Shown here: positions 55,281 to 64,000 of the stretch, one piece after another | Position numbering within the stretch: the stretch's first letter is position 1 | Layout of the letters: the number at the start of each line of letters is the position of its first letter | DNA from: Oscillospiraceae bacterium | GTDB lineage: Bacteria; Bacillota; Clostridia; Oscillospirales; SIG627 | Reading direction: 5' to 3' | NCBI GenBank assembly: GCA_034925865.1 | Contig: JAYFRN010000025.1 | Span: forward strand, 1 to 64,000 | Length of the DNA stretch: 64,000 nucleotides | Notes under the pieces: model-generated | Seen by the model: the letters and a program-made list of their open reading frames with translations, nothing else | Told to the model about the DNA's origin: nothing | The model's database searches: none | Program-made: the position numbers and the translations under genes

Positions 55281-57359
55281 ATGCCGAGAGAATACCCATT
55301 AGAAAGAACACGCAATATCGGTATTATGGCTCATATCGATGCCGGCAAAACGACAACAACGGAACGGATTCTGTTCTATACCGGCAAATCGCATAAAATC
55401 GGGGAAGTCCACGACGGGACAGCAACAATGGACTGGATGGAACAGGAACGCGAAAGAGGCATAACGATAACCTCGGCCGCAACAACCTGCTATTGGAAGG
55501 GAAACCGCATAAATATCATTGACACCCCCGGCCACGTCGACTTCACCGTTGAAGTAGAACGATCACTCCGCGTCCTTGACGGCTCGGTTACCGTTTTTTG
55601 TGCGAAAGGCGGTGTGGAGCCGCAGTCGGAAACGGTATGGCGTCAGGCGAATAAATACGGTGTTCCGCGCATTGCTTATGTCAACAAAATGGACATAATG
55701 GGCGCAAATTTCTACCGCGTTGTAAGTCAGATTAAGGATCGCCTAAAAGCGAATCCCGTTCCGATTCAGCTACCTATCGGCAGCGAAGGAAGCTTTTCCG
55801 GAATAATCGATCTCATTAAAATGAAGGCTTATATCTATGATAATGATATGGGCACAGAAATTTCTGAGATCGATATACCGGCCGATATGACCCAAAAAGC
55901 CGATGAATACAGGATTGGCATGCTTGAATCGCTCGCAGACACAGACGATGTGTTGTTCGAGAAATATCTCGAGGGCGAGCAAATTTCCGAGGATGAAATA
56001 AAGGCGGCTATCAGAAAAGCCACCTGCGCAAACAAGATCATCCCCGTTGTATGCGGCACATCCTACAGAAACAAAGGCGTACAAAAATTGCTCGATGCGG
56101 TTGTCGACTTCCTGCCGTCGCCGCTCGATGTCCCGCACATTAAAGGCATTAATAAGAATACAGACGAAACAGAAGAGAGACAGACAAGCGACGAAGCGCC
56201 GTTCGCGGCGCTGGCGTTTAAAATCGCAACCGACCCGTTCGTCGGAAGACTTTGTTTTATCAGAGTTTATTCCGGAACGATTAATGCCGGCGACACGGTT
56301 TACAACGCGACAAAGGGCGGAAGAGAACGCTTCGGACGCATTGTCATGATGCATGCCAATCACCGCCAGGATGTGGATAAGATTTATGCCGGAGATATAG
56401 CCGGAGTGGTGGGAGTTAAAAACACCACGACCGGAGATACTCTTTGCGACGAAAAATATCCGATCATCCTTGAAAGCATGAATTTCCCAGAGCCTGTTAT
56501 TCGCGTCGCGATAGAGCCGAAAACGAAGGCAGGTCAGGAAAAAATAGGTCTCGCGCTTTCAAAGCTGGCTGAAGAAGATCCGACATTCAAGACATATACA
56601 GACGAAGAAACCGGACAAACGATAATTGCAGGAATGGGCGAGCTCCATTTGGAAATAATCGTCGACAGGCTTTTAAGAGAATTCCGTGTTGAAGCGAACG
56701 TCGGCAAACCTCAGGTTTCATATAAAGAGACAATCCGCAAGGAAGCATACATTGAAAACAAGTATGTCAAACAAAGCGGCGGCAAAGGCCAGTATGCGCA
56801 TGTAAAAATGACTATCGAGCCCAACGAATCCGGCAAGGGATATGAATTTATCAACAAGGTCGTCGGAGGAAATATTCCTAAGGAATACATCCCCGCGGTC
56901 GATGCCGGCATAAGAGGCGCAATGCAGTCAGGCGTGGTCGCCGGATACAACGTAGTGGATGTCAAATGCACATTGCTCGACGGATCGTATCATGAAGTCG
57001 ACTCCTCCGAAATGGCATTCAAGATCTGCGGATCTATGGCATTCAAGGAAGCGATGAAAAAAGCCGATCCGATACTGACAGAACCTATAATGAAAGTGGT
57101 TGTCGATGTCGGAGACGAATATCTCGGAGATGTAATAGGAGATATCTCGTCGCGAAGAGGCCTTATTCAAAGCATCGAAACTCTGCCAGGCGGCGGAGAA
57201 CAGAGAATAACATCCAGCGTGCCGCTCGCAAACATGTTCGGCTATGCCACAGACCTGAGGAGCAAAACCCAGGGCAGAGGCGTATATACGATGGAGCCGA
57301 GCCACTATACCGAAGTCCCGGCAAATATTCAGGAACAAATAATTAAAGGCTCAGTATAA
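55281..57359 (+). CDS. fusA: Elongation factor G
   Basis: 692 residues, a translocase GTPase. The P-loop [15 protein letters not shown], switch [10 protein letters not shown] and NKMD box are intact. Domains II-V are present, ending with the translocation domain motif ([16 protein letters not shown]). Start ATG 55281 with CGGAG upstream. It is between rpsG and tuf in conserved order. Confidence 0.98.
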   Translation: MPREYPLERTRNIGIMAHIDAGKTTTTERILFYTGKSHKIGEVHDGTATMDWMEQERERGITITSAATTCYWKGNRINIIDTPGHVDFTVEVERSLRVLDGSVTVFCAKGGVEPQSETVWRQANKYGVPRIAYVNKMDIMGANFYRVVSQIKDRLKANPVPIQLPIGSEGSFSGIIDLIKMKAYIYDNDMGTEISEIDIPADMTQKADEYRIGMLESLADTDDVLFEKYLEGEQISEDEIKAAIRKATCANKIIPVVCGTSYRNKGVQKLLDAVVDFLPSPLDVPHIKGINKNTDETEERQTSDEAPFAALAFKIATDPFVGRLCFIRVYSGTINAGDTVYNATKGGRERFGRIVMMHANHRQDVDKIYAGDIAGVVGVKNTTTGDTLCDEKYPIILESMNFPEPVIRVAIEPKTKAGQEKIGLALSKLAEEDPTFKTYTDEETGQTIIAGMGELHLEIIVDRLLREFRVEANVGKPQVSYKETIRKEAYIENKYVKQSGGKGQYAHVKMTIEPNESGKGYEFINKVVGGNIPKEYIPAVDAGIRGAMQSGVVAGYNVVDVKCTLLDGSYHEVDSSEMAFKICGSMAFKEAMKKADPILTEPIMKVVVDVGDEYLGDVIGDISSRRGLIQSIETLPGGGEQRITSSVPLANMFGYATDLRSKTQGRGVYTMEPSHYTEVPANIQEQIIKGSV

Positions 57360-57392
57360 AAACAAACACACATAATTCAGGAGGAAATAATA

Positions 57393-58598
57393 ATGGGAAA
57401 GGCAAAATTCGAAAGAACCAAACCTCACGTTAACATCGGAACCATTGGTCACGTCGACCATGGCAAGACCACTCTTACCGCTGCAATAACCAAGACCCTT
57501 GCTCTCACAGACCCGTCAATTCAATTTCTTGCTTACGATCAGATCGACAACGCGCCGGAAGAAAAGGCAAGAGGTATAACAATCAATACCCGTCACGTCG
57601 AATATTCCACAGCGAACAGACACTATGCTCATGTTGACTGCCCCGGCCACGCCGACTATGTTAAGAACATGATCACCGGTGCCGCACAGATGGACGGCGC
57701 TATACTCGTCGTTGCCGCCACCGACGGTCCGATGCAGCAGACACGCGAACACATCGTTCTCGCCCGCCAGGTTGGCGTTCCTTCTATCGTCGTATTCATG
57801 AACAAATGCGACCTTGTCGATGACGCAGAGCTTCTCGACCTAGTCGAAATGGAAGTTCGTGACCTTCTTAATACCTATAATTTCCCGGGTGACGAAATAC
57901 CGATTATCCGCGGCTCCGCAAGAGATGCCCTTGAAAGCACGAGCAAAGATACCAATGCTCCTGAATACAAGTGCATACATGAGCTTATGGATGCAGTAGA
58001 CAGCTATATTCCGACTCCCGAAAGAAAAGCGGATCTTCCGTTCCTTATGCCTGTTGAGGATGTCTTCTCCATCACCGGACGTGGCACTGTCGCTACGGGC
58101 AGAGTTGAAAGAGGAACACTCAAACTCGGCGAGGATGTCGAGATCATAGGTCTTTCCGAGGAAAAGAAGAAGACCACAATTACAGGTATCGAAATGTTCA
58201 AAAAGCTTCTCGATTACGCAGAAGCCGGCGACAACATCGGATGCCTGCTCCGCGGTATTCAGAAGAAGGAAATCGAAAGAGGACAGGTTCTTGCCAAACC
58301 GGGCACGATCCATCCCCACACGAAATTCACAGGTCAAGTTTACGTTTTAAGCGAAAAAGAAGGCGGCCGTCATAAGCCATTCTTCAATAACTATCGTCCG
58401 CAGTTCTATTTCAGAACAACCGACGTTACCGGTGTTATCACTCTTCCGAAGGACGTCGAAATGTGCAAGCCCGGCGATAACATTCATATGTTTGTCGAGC
58501 TCATCACTCCGATTGCTATCGAGAAGAACCTCCGCTTTGCTATCCGCGAAGGCGGCAGAACCGTCGGTTCCGGCGTTGTTATAGATATCGAAGCCTGA
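57393..58598 (+). CDS. tuf: Elongation factor Tu
   Basis: 401 residues. P-loop [21 protein letters not shown] and NKCDLVDD are intact, with domains 2 and 3 complete. It delivers aminoacyl-tRNA to the ribosome. Strong AGGAGG upstream. Last gene of the str operon. Confidence 0.98.
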   Translation: MGKAKFERTKPHVNIGTIGHVDHGKTTLTAAITKTLALTDPSIQFLAYDQIDNAPEEKARGITINTRHVEYSTANRHYAHVDCPGHADYVKNMITGAAQMDGAILVVAATDGPMQQTREHIVLARQVGVPSIVVFMNKCDLVDDAELLDLVEMEVRDLLNTYNFPGDEIPIIRGSARDALESTSKDTNAPEYKCIHELMDAVDSYIPTPERKADLPFLMPVEDVFSITGRGTVATGRVERGTLKLGEDVEIIGLSEEKKKTTITGIEMFKKLLDYAEAGDNIGCLLRGIQKKEIERGQVLAKPGTIHPHTKFTGQVYVLSEKEGGRHKPFFNNYRPQFYFRTTDVTGVITLPKDVEMCKPGDNIHMFVELITPIAIEKNLRFAIREGGRTVGSGVVIDIEA

Positions 58599-58612
58599 CA
58601 ATTATTGCTGAT

Positions 58613-58643
58613 ATATCCCCGCGGAATATTTCCGCGGGGATAT
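58613..58643 (+). terminator. GC-rich hairpin terminating the str operon
   Basis: ATATCCCCGCGG, AATATTT, CCGCGGGGATAT. The T tract is weak. The core nearly equals the ABC operon terminator at 46119. Confidence 0.75.
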
Positions 58644-58670
58644 TGACCAAATTAAACGTTTTATATAAGC

Positions 58671-58826
58671 TTCAAGGGTTGGTGAAATTCCATACCGGCG
58701 GTAAATTCCGTAAATCGGGACAAGTCCGCTAACGCGTTCCGCCGGAACGCGCCGAACGAGTGAAAATCTCGTACCGACGGTGAGATTTCGGGAAATATTC
58801 CGAAATTAAGTCCGGATGAGAGAAGC
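58671..58826 (+). ncRNA. FMN riboswitch (RFN element)
   Basis: Characteristic RFN blocks appear in order: GGTGAAATTCCATACCGGCGGT, AAGTCCGC, an optional GC-rich arm (GCGTTCCGCCGGAACGC), GTGAAAATCTCGTACCGACGGTGAGAT, and AGTCCGGATGAGAGAAGC at the end. It senses FMN and controls the riboflavin transporter just downstream. Confidence 0.95.
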
Positions 58827-58872
58827 ATCCCCATATATAAGGGTAATAATGCTTTTTCTCAATATGTTTGTA

Positions 58873-58898
58873 CCGGCGCATTGCGCCGGATATTTTTT
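58873..58898 (+). terminator. Riboswitch-controlled terminator before ribU
   Basis: CCGGCGC, ATT, GCGCCGG, then ATATTTTTTT, ending just before the ribU ribosome binding site. With FMN bound, transcription is expected to stop here. The antiterminator partner would be upstream, but I cannot define it exactly. Confidence 0.82.
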
Positions 58899-58911
58899 TA
58901 TGGAGAAACAT

Positions 58912-59541
58912 ATGAAGAAAATCAATTTAAGAAAAATTACAATAACCGGGATATTGGCAGCTGTTGCGACGGTGTTAATGTATCTCGATATAAGCCTGCC
59001 TTTTTTACCTTCCTTCCTGAAATTCGATTTTTCAGATATGCCTGCGTTACTCGCGTCATTTTCTATGGGTCCGATAAGCGGCGTTATGGTTTGCCTGATA
59101 AAAAACTTTTTCAACGTGATTACTTCGCAGACCGGAGGCGTCGGAGAGTTGTCAAACTTTTTGCTTGGCGTGCTTTTTGTCGTACCGGCTGGATTGATTT
59201 ATAAAATAAAAAAGACTCGAAAGAGCGCGTTGACGGGAGCATTGATAGGCGCTGTATCAATGGCGGCCGGAAGCCTGATTACCAATTACTACATTGTATA
59301 TCCTATATATACGCTATTAATGCCGATGGAAACAATAATAGGTTTCTATAAAGCGATAAATCCGAATGTAACCAGTCTCTGGGATGCTCTCCTGTGGTTC
59401 AACCTTCCGTTTACTTTATGTAAATGTCTGATTGACACAGCAATAGTATTTATATTATACAAAAAAATGTCTCCTATAATAAAAGGTAAAAATGAAAACG
59501 CTCATAGCGAACAACAGCAAAACAAAACGGATAAATTATGA
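58912..59541 (+). CDS. ribU: ECF transporter S component for riboflavin (RibU)
   Basis: About 209 residues from ATG 58912 (GGAG upstream); a longer frame runs back into the riboswitch and is not real. It has about six TM helices, an N-terminal motif ITGILAAVATVLMYLDISLPFLPSFLKFDFSDMPALL, and the GPISGVMVCLIKNF pattern typical of RibU. It captures riboflavin and works with a shared ECF energising module (EcfA, EcfA', EcfT) encoded elsewhere. FMN riboswitch control supports the substrate. Confidence 0.92.
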   Translation: MKKINLRKITITGILAAVATVLMYLDISLPFLPSFLKFDFSDMPALLASFSMGPISGVMVCLIKNFFNVITSQTGGVGELSNFLLGVLFVVPAGLIYKIKKTRKSALTGALIGAVSMAAGSLITNYYIVYPIYTLLMPMETIIGFYKAINPNVTSLWDALLWFNLPFTLCKCLIDTAIVFILYKKMSPIIKGKNENAHSEQQQNKTDKL

Positions 59542-59602
59542 GATAAAATATAGAAAATAATAACATATAAAGAAAAACATGGTGAAACCGACGTACTTCC
59601 TA

Positions 59603-59631
59603 TTGACAATGTTATGTTTTTAATTTATAAT
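59603..59631 (+). promoter_or_regulatory. Sigma-A promoter of the GGDEF gene
   Basis: Perfect TTGACA (59603-59608), 17 bases, perfect TATAAT (59626-59631), 40 bases before the start. Confidence 0.87.
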
Positions 59632-59671
59632 CTTATCATAATATTTAATATAAAGTATACGGTGGGGCCGA

Positions 59672-60838
59672 ATGTTGAAAAAGAATGGCTTATTCTGGAG
59701 TTATAAGTCATATGTGGCCGACATGACTGATGCCGAGCAAAAAAGGCTCGGAAAATATATGCTCGATACGAGCATACGCCGTTCGGTCATGGCGGTTCTT
59801 TTGTCTGCCGCCGTCGAGCTGTCAAGCGTGCTTGTCGGGCTGTCCGCTCAGATAATTCAAAATTACAGGGGATATTATCTTTTATCCGGATTTGCTCTCC
59901 TTTGCGATGCCGCAATGTTTTATGTTTTATCATTGCTTTCAAAGAACAACATAATACGATCTGAAAAATTGAAAAGGTCATTGTTTGACTTGTTTTGGTT
60001 ATTCTTTTCTATATTTCTATTGCTTTTTTCCGGCGTGGAAGTTGCGGAGACGGGTTCTATCAGTAATTTCATAACATTGATTCTTGTGACGGGTATTATA
60101 CCATATTTTAAGCTGTTTGAAATTCTCCCATTACTGATAATAGATGCATCGGGAATGATATATGTTATTTTGCATTATTCCTGCCCCGTTTTTCATATTC
60201 AACAAATTCTGATTCTTTCAGTAATTGCTTTCGTTATTTCACGCTATTCATACCGCTTTTTTGTCTGTTCATCTGTAGACAATCGTCTGCTTGATATTGC
60301 CAATGACGAATTGAAAAAGCTCAACGAAAAGCTCTCGGAGCTTTCCGTAACGGATGAGCTGACTTCTCTTCTCAACCGGCGCGGATTTGAATATGAGATA
60401 AATATGCTTTGGGAAAAGTGTCTGCGTGAAAAACGATCGCTTTCGGCGCTGATGATAGATATTGATAATTTCAAGTCATATAACGACACCTTCGGGCATG
60501 TAAGCGGTGATAAGTGCCTCAGGCAGATTGCAAACGCTATTCGTTCTTGTGCGAGGAAATACGACATTGTCGCTCGATATGGCGGTGAAGAATTCTGTGT
60601 TATCTTCGATGCTGTGGATAAAATTACCATATTGGAAATAGCTATAAGAATAAGGCTTTCAGTTGAGGCGTTAAAAATTCAGGACGCTGTTTCAGGATAT
60701 GTATCGGTCAGCATTGGCGCCGCGACCGTTTTGCCGGATCGCAATAATGAACCGAAAAATTTAATCCGCAATGCCGATGAACAACTTTACCGCGCCAAAA
60801 GCGAAGGGAAAAACAGAGTATGCTTCTTTGATGTCTGA
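59672..60838 (+). CDS. Membrane diguanylate cyclase
   Basis: 388 residues. About six TM helices (residues ~33-200) are followed by a short coiled segment and a GGDEF domain. The catalytic loop is RYGGEEF (near residue 304), and the product-inhibition I-site RxxD (RKYD) lies five residues before it, so an active, feedback-inhibited c-di-GMP synthase is predicted. The membrane part resembles no named sensor I can recall. GGTGGGG precedes the ATG. Confidence 0.9.
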   Translation: MLKKNGLFWSYKSYVADMTDAEQKRLGKYMLDTSIRRSVMAVLLSAAVELSSVLVGLSAQIIQNYRGYYLLSGFALLCDAAMFYVLSLLSKNNIIRSEKLKRSLFDLFWLFFSIFLLLFSGVEVAETGSISNFITLILVTGIIPYFKLFEILPLLIIDASGMIYVILHYSCPVFHIQQILILSVIAFVISRYSYRFFVCSSVDNRLLDIANDELKKLNEKLSELSVTDELTSLLNRRGFEYEINMLWEKCLREKRSLSALMIDIDNFKSYNDTFGHVSGDKCLRQIANAIRSCARKYDIVARYGGEEFCVIFDAVDKITILEIAIRIRLSVEALKIQDAVSGYVSVSIGAATVLPDRNNEPKNLIRNADEQLYRAKSEGKNRVCFFDV

Positions 60839-60849
60839 AAATCTAATAA

Positions 60850-60892
60850 AACCAAAATCACCGGAACAAAAGCTTGTTCCGGTGATTTTGGT
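60850..60892. terminator. Bidirectional terminator
   Basis: A perfect ~20-base stem (AACCAAAATCACCGGAACAA and its inverse) around AAGC lies between the convergent GGDEF and serpin genes. Confidence 0.88.
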
Positions 60893-60928
60893 TACAAAAA
60901 GTAAGTCTGTTCTGCGCTTGTTATTATA

Positions 60929-62185
60929 TTACGAAATATCAGTCAACACTCCGATAAATATCGGCATTCCCGTGTTCATATCTACTATTGCATATATAAA
61001 CGGTCTGTCGAGGATCACAGAATGCTCGTATTCAGGGATTTGAGCGCAGCCATTCCTCATTTCAATTTCGGTGGCGGCTCCTGCTTTCGTCCCTTCCGAA
61101 TCTACGGAGATAAAAGTCTTTTGAATCGCATCGCCGATGAAAATGTTTCCGACTGTGGATTTTCCAAGCTTAGAAAAATCGGCTGTTCCGGAATTGAGCG
61201 CGTCCTTTATGCCGAGCTGTGAAAACGCAGATATAAGATTTGTGCCGTATTCAGATTTAAAAGCGGGCATTATTGAAGCTACGGATGAGTTTTCGGCGCT
61301 TTTTATCATAGAAACAAAGCTGTCGCCGTCAAGAGAAGCAAGAAGTGCGGCGGGAGTAGTCCCGACTTCGGGCAGAAGCGCGGCAAAGCCGTATTTGCCA
61401 TCCGCGTAAGGCTTGATAAAGCCTGTTGCGTTCTTTGCGCTGATGTACAGGTTTTCAGTGGATTTCATCATATCTGCTTCTCTGCTGTCGCCTGAAATAG
61501 CTGTGAATATACCCTTTTCTATATCCTCAGTTTCGTATTTATGCTGCCATTTTGCCTCAAAAGCTACGGCGTTGATCAGATACATAATAGAGTTGCCATC
61601 AATTTCATCAATAAGCTTATCTATCATGCCGTCGGTATTTTTTGATACCCATGCGTTTATAGCTTTAAGTGTCGAGCTGTCAAACGGAGCCTTATATGCG
61701 GCGGCGCTGTAATATCTCGCGTTTGTCTTCAAAAAATCAGGTTCAACATAAAGCCTGTCTGAGTCGTCGCGAAACCATATTGAATTTGCAGATTTGAGCT
61801 GTGACACGCCCGGAGTAAGCCAAGCCGAATATGCGCAGAGGTATTCGTTGAGCTTGTCGAGATCCATGCCGAATGCCTTTTCCATTTCCGCTCTCGTTTT
61901 GCCGGCTGCGCCATTGGCGGTCATAGCCAGCGCGAGATACACAGAAACAGGAGATACCATGGCGTTTTCTTCACCGCTGATAATGATTTTTGCGAGATCA
62001 AGCGAGAAACCGGCGGCTGCGGATATGAATTCATCATCTGCGGCGATTCCGGACGACCGCCCAACGGTGATGCCGCTCATGAGATCTGCGGCGCTTGCCT
62101 GCTGAACACACGATACAAACGAAAGAGCCAGCAGAGCCGAGAGAACGGCTGCTCCTAAACGGAAGTAAATTGATTTGATTTTCAT
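60929..62185 (-). CDS. Lipoprotein serpin 1 (serine protease inhibitor)
   Basis: 418 residues. An N-terminal signal with lipobox ALSFVSC (Cys near 26) predicts surface anchoring. The serpin fold is complete: NAMVSPVSVYLALAMTANGA, SIMYLINAVAFEAKW, the hinge KTFISVDSEGTKAGAATEI and the C-terminal DRPFIYAIVDMNTGMPIFIGV. The small residues after EGT (Ala/Gly/Ala/Ala/Thr, P12-P8) mark an inhibitory serpin able to insert its loop. Counting gives P1 near Arg-Asn-Gly-Cys; the exact bond is uncertain. AAGGAG precedes the start. Co-directional with serpin 2, 42 bases apart. Confidence 0.92.
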   Translation of the reverse strand: MKIKSIYFRLGAAVLSALLALSFVSCVQQASAADLMSGITVGRSSGIAADDEFISAAAGFSLDLAKIIISGEENAMVSPVSVYLALAMTANGAAGKTRAEMEKAFGMDLDKLNEYLCAYSAWLTPGVSQLKSANSIWFRDDSDRLYVEPDFLKTNARYYSAAAYKAPFDSSTLKAINAWVSKNTDGMIDKLIDEIDGNSIMYLINAVAFEAKWQHKYETEDIEKGIFTAISGDSREADMMKSTENLYISAKNATGFIKPYADGKYGFAALLPEVGTTPAALLASLDGDSFVSMIKSAENSSVASIMPAFKSEYGTNLISAFSQLGIKDALNSGTADFSKLGKSTVGNIFIGDAIQKTFISVDSEGTKAGAATEIEMRNGCAQIPEYEHSVILDRPFIYAIVDMNTGMPIFIGVLTDIS

Positions 62186-62227
62186 TTTTTAACCATACTC
62201 CTTATAAATTATATTTGCATGTAGAAA

Positions 62228-63496
62228 TCATATACCGTTGACGACACCGATAAAGAGCGGGACGCAGTTTTCGGTATCAACAATAGCGTATACAAAAGGT
62301 CTGTCAAGACGGACTGTGTTTGTATCAATCGACATTGATTTGTTATATATACCTATCGAGGAAGCGGCTCCGGCCTTTGTGCCGAGTTCGTCGACTGAAA
62401 TAAAGGTTTTGTGAGTTGCCTCTCCGATATACAGGTCGTTCTTTGCTTCCGCGCTGATACCTGAAAAATCCGCTTCGCCTTCGATAAACGCCGCTTTCAT
62501 ACCGAGCTGGGCGAGAGCTTCTTTCATATCGAGGCCGAACTCATTTTGGAATTTTGGAATATAGGCTGTGACAGCTTCTGAGGAAGCGTTTTTCACAAGA
62601 GAGATAAAGTGTTTTCCGTCCAGAGAGCTGATATATTCGCCGATATCGGTTCCTTCGTCAGGAAGCAGCGCGACAAACGCAAAGCCGTCGCGATATGGCC
62701 TTATAAAGCCTCTGGCGCTTATGCCGTCAGAGTTTTCATCGGATATATAAAGCGTTTCGTCTGAACGCATGAACGATGCGTTTTGCTCCTCTCCGGACGC
62801 CGTTTTGAACAAGCCCTGTTTTATATCCTTTTCTTCATATGCTGTTTTCCATTGAGCGTCAAAACTGACGGCATTTATAAGGTACATAATACAGTTTGGA
62901 TTAATTTGATCCACCATTTTGTCAATTCTTCCGGATGTATTAAGCTTTACCCATGCGTTTATATCCGAGATCGTGCCTGAATCAAACGGAGCTTTATAAA
63001 TATCCGCGCCGAAGAAGTTCGCGTTCGTCTGTAAAAATTTATGTTCCGGCGTAAAGACGTTTCTTACCCATATAGAATTGGCAAATTTAAATTTATCGTC
63101 TTTGCCGGATGATGAAATGTAATCCAGATACGCATATATGCTTTCATTAAGGTTTTCCGCATTCGATAATGGGCAGAGGACGGAGGACATTTCATCCAAT
63201 GTATTTCCGTTTGCGCCGCACCGTGTCATGGCAAGCGCGGTGTAAACTGATACCGGAGATACGACGACATTTTTCTTTTCATAGGATGAATATACTTTGC
63301 CGAAAAACCTCAAAGAAAATTCTGCGGCGTTTCCGGTAAACTCCGGAGCCTGTTTTGCTTGCCCGGTTCTGTCGGATTTGACATTGTCCGAGACGCATTC
63401 CGCGCTTGCGGATATTCCGAGGGCACATGAACTTAATATGACCGATGCGGTAAGCAGTAAAACCAATGCGGAAAGGTAAATTCGAAGCTTTTTCAT
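62228..63496 (-). CDS. Lipoprotein serpin 2
   Basis: 422 residues with lipobox ILSSC (Cys near 24). Complete serpin with VVVSPVSVYTALAMTRCGAN, CIMYLINAVSFDAQW and the hinge KTFISVDELGTKAGAASSIGIYNKSMS, ending DRPFVYAIVDTENCVPLFIGV. Counting from P14 Thr places P1-P1' near Lys-Ser, suggesting inhibition of trypsin-like proteases. It differs clearly from serpin 1 in the reactive loop. GGAGG precedes the start. Confidence 0.92.
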   Translation of the reverse strand: MKKLRIYLSALVLLLTASVILSSCALGISASAECVSDNVKSDRTGQAKQAPEFTGNAAEFSLRFFGKVYSSYEKKNVVVSPVSVYTALAMTRCGANGNTLDEMSSVLCPLSNAENLNESIYAYLDYISSSGKDDKFKFANSIWVRNVFTPEHKFLQTNANFFGADIYKAPFDSGTISDINAWVKLNTSGRIDKMVDQINPNCIMYLINAVSFDAQWKTAYEEKDIKQGLFKTASGEEQNASFMRSDETLYISDENSDGISARGFIRPYRDGFAFVALLPDEGTDIGEYISSLDGKHFISLVKNASSEAVTAYIPKFQNEFGLDMKEALAQLGMKAAFIEGEADFSGISAEAKNDLYIGEATHKTFISVDELGTKAGAASSIGIYNKSMSIDTNTVRLDRPFVYAIVDTENCVPLFIGVVNGI

Positions 63497-63517
63497 TTGT
63501 ACAGACCTCCATATAAA

Positions 63518-64000
63518 TTAATTAGATGCTATTTTTACCAAATGCGATATAATTTCAGCATTTGCTTCCGAGCCGGGAGCAAAGAGACCGGACATGCTTT
63601 GCGGAAGCGTGCCGTTCCCGGAATATACTTCAAAAAGAAATTTTCCGACCGGGATTAAAGCGGAGTATACTTTACCGTCTTCGTCGAATATGCATACATA
63701 ATCCGTTCCGCCGCAGGAAAAGAGCGCGGCCGATCGCCATCCGTCTGAATTTAAACCCGATTGATCTTCTGCGGCGATTGCGTCATCGATCGAACGGAAG
63801 CCGTTGTTATCTGCATCAGATGTCAATATGTTGTATGCTCCGGAGTATAAATGATCTTCAGGAGTTGAATTTTCTTCGGGAAAATACGTGACGGCAACAG
63901 TCGCATATTCCGAATCAGTATAACCGGTATTTTCCCTATCAGAAATGACAGTGTAAATGTAGCTGTATTTGCCGATGATACGGGAATGATCTGCAATTAC
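63518..64000 (-). CDS. Partial gene of unknown function upstream of the serpins (C-terminal part)
   Basis: The minus-strand frame is open from the window edge to the stop at 63518-63520, at least 160 residues. It contains beta-rich stretches such as KYSYIYTVISDRE and DYVCIFDEDGKVYSALIPVGKFLFEVYSG. It lies 21 bases before the serpin 2 start and is likely on the same transcript. The true start is outside the window; an internal TTG at 63826 has no support as a start. No family recognised. Confidence 0.65.
   Translation of the reverse strand, partial: VIADHSRIIGKYSYIYTVISDRENTGYTDSEYATVAVTYFPEENSTPEDHLYSGAYNILTSDADNNGFRSIDDAIAAEDQSGLNSDGWRSAALFSCGGTDYVCIFDEDGKVYSALIPVGKFLFEVYSGNGTLPQSMSGLFAPGSEANAEIISHLVKIASN

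Noticed and set aside
58816-58911. Long N-terminal extension of RibU beginning inside the riboswitch
   Set aside because: It overlaps the RFN element and the expression-platform terminator. The ATG at 58912 has a proper ribosome binding site and the usual family start.

Overview
The window looks like chromosome of an anaerobic, low-to-mid GC Firmicute of the class Clostridia, probably an uncultured gut or digester lineage. Signs are an FMN riboswitch in front of a RibU-type ECF transporter, a SigH-like sigma factor, strong Shine-Dalgarno sites, near-consensus TTGACA/TATAAT promoters with 16-18 bp spacers, lipoprotein serpins and DUF5696-type carbohydrate ABC operons. No species can be named from the sequence alone.

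Layout. 1-1.7 kb: the tail of an rRNA operon (23S 3' end, 5S, tRNA-Asn), then what reads as the 5' RNA part of a group II intron fused to a 5'-truncated gene, then tRNA-Trp on the minus strand. 1.8-5.7 kb: a two-component system and a membrane acyltransferase. 6.0-15 kb: a glycan/amino-sugar block with a very large heparinase-II/III-like surface protein, NagA, an atypical ROK-type kinase, a small anchored protein, a PIG-L deacetylase and a cupin. 15-18.7 kb (minus): zinc-ribbon protein, sigma factor, HtpG. 19-26.2 kb: parvulin-like lipoprotein, membrane protein, sugar isomerase-like protein, RlmA, MoxR, DUF58 and an RlmL-like methyltransferase. 26.4-31.2 kb: GH109-like oxidoreductase, anchored beta-lactamase-fold protein, sialidase-like BNR protein and M55 D-aminopeptidase, a set that would suit processing of amino-sugar glycans and cell-wall peptides. 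31.3-33.4 kb: ilvB-ilvN. 34-46.1 kb: a seven-gene carbohydrate ABC operon with a 1012-residue CBM-bearing binding protein, two pairs of permeases, an NHL/TPR/Yip1 membrane protein and a DUF5696 protein, but no ATPase. 46.2-58.6 kb: rpoB-rpoC and the str operon (rpsL-rpsG-fusA-tuf). 58.7-60.8 kb: FMN riboswitch, ribU and a GGDEF cyclase. 60.9-64 kb (minus): two tandem lipoprotein serpins behind a partial gene that runs off the window.

The most unusual signals are not genes. About 100-bp intergenic repeats with nested inverted repeats occur at least five times, in both orientations, and one supplies the stop codon of rlmA. A different 118-bp MITE-like element with inverted ends and a TATA duplication lies at 16.6 kb. 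The 5' piece of a group II intron sits directly after the tRNA-Asn terminator. The str operon carries conspicuous perfect hairpins in the rpsL leader and between rpsL and rpsG. Among the genes, the dual-permease/DUF5696 operon, the tandem serpins with different reactive loops, and an acetolactate synthase lacking the usual Gly-Met-Val-x-Gln-Trp active-site signature deserve attention.
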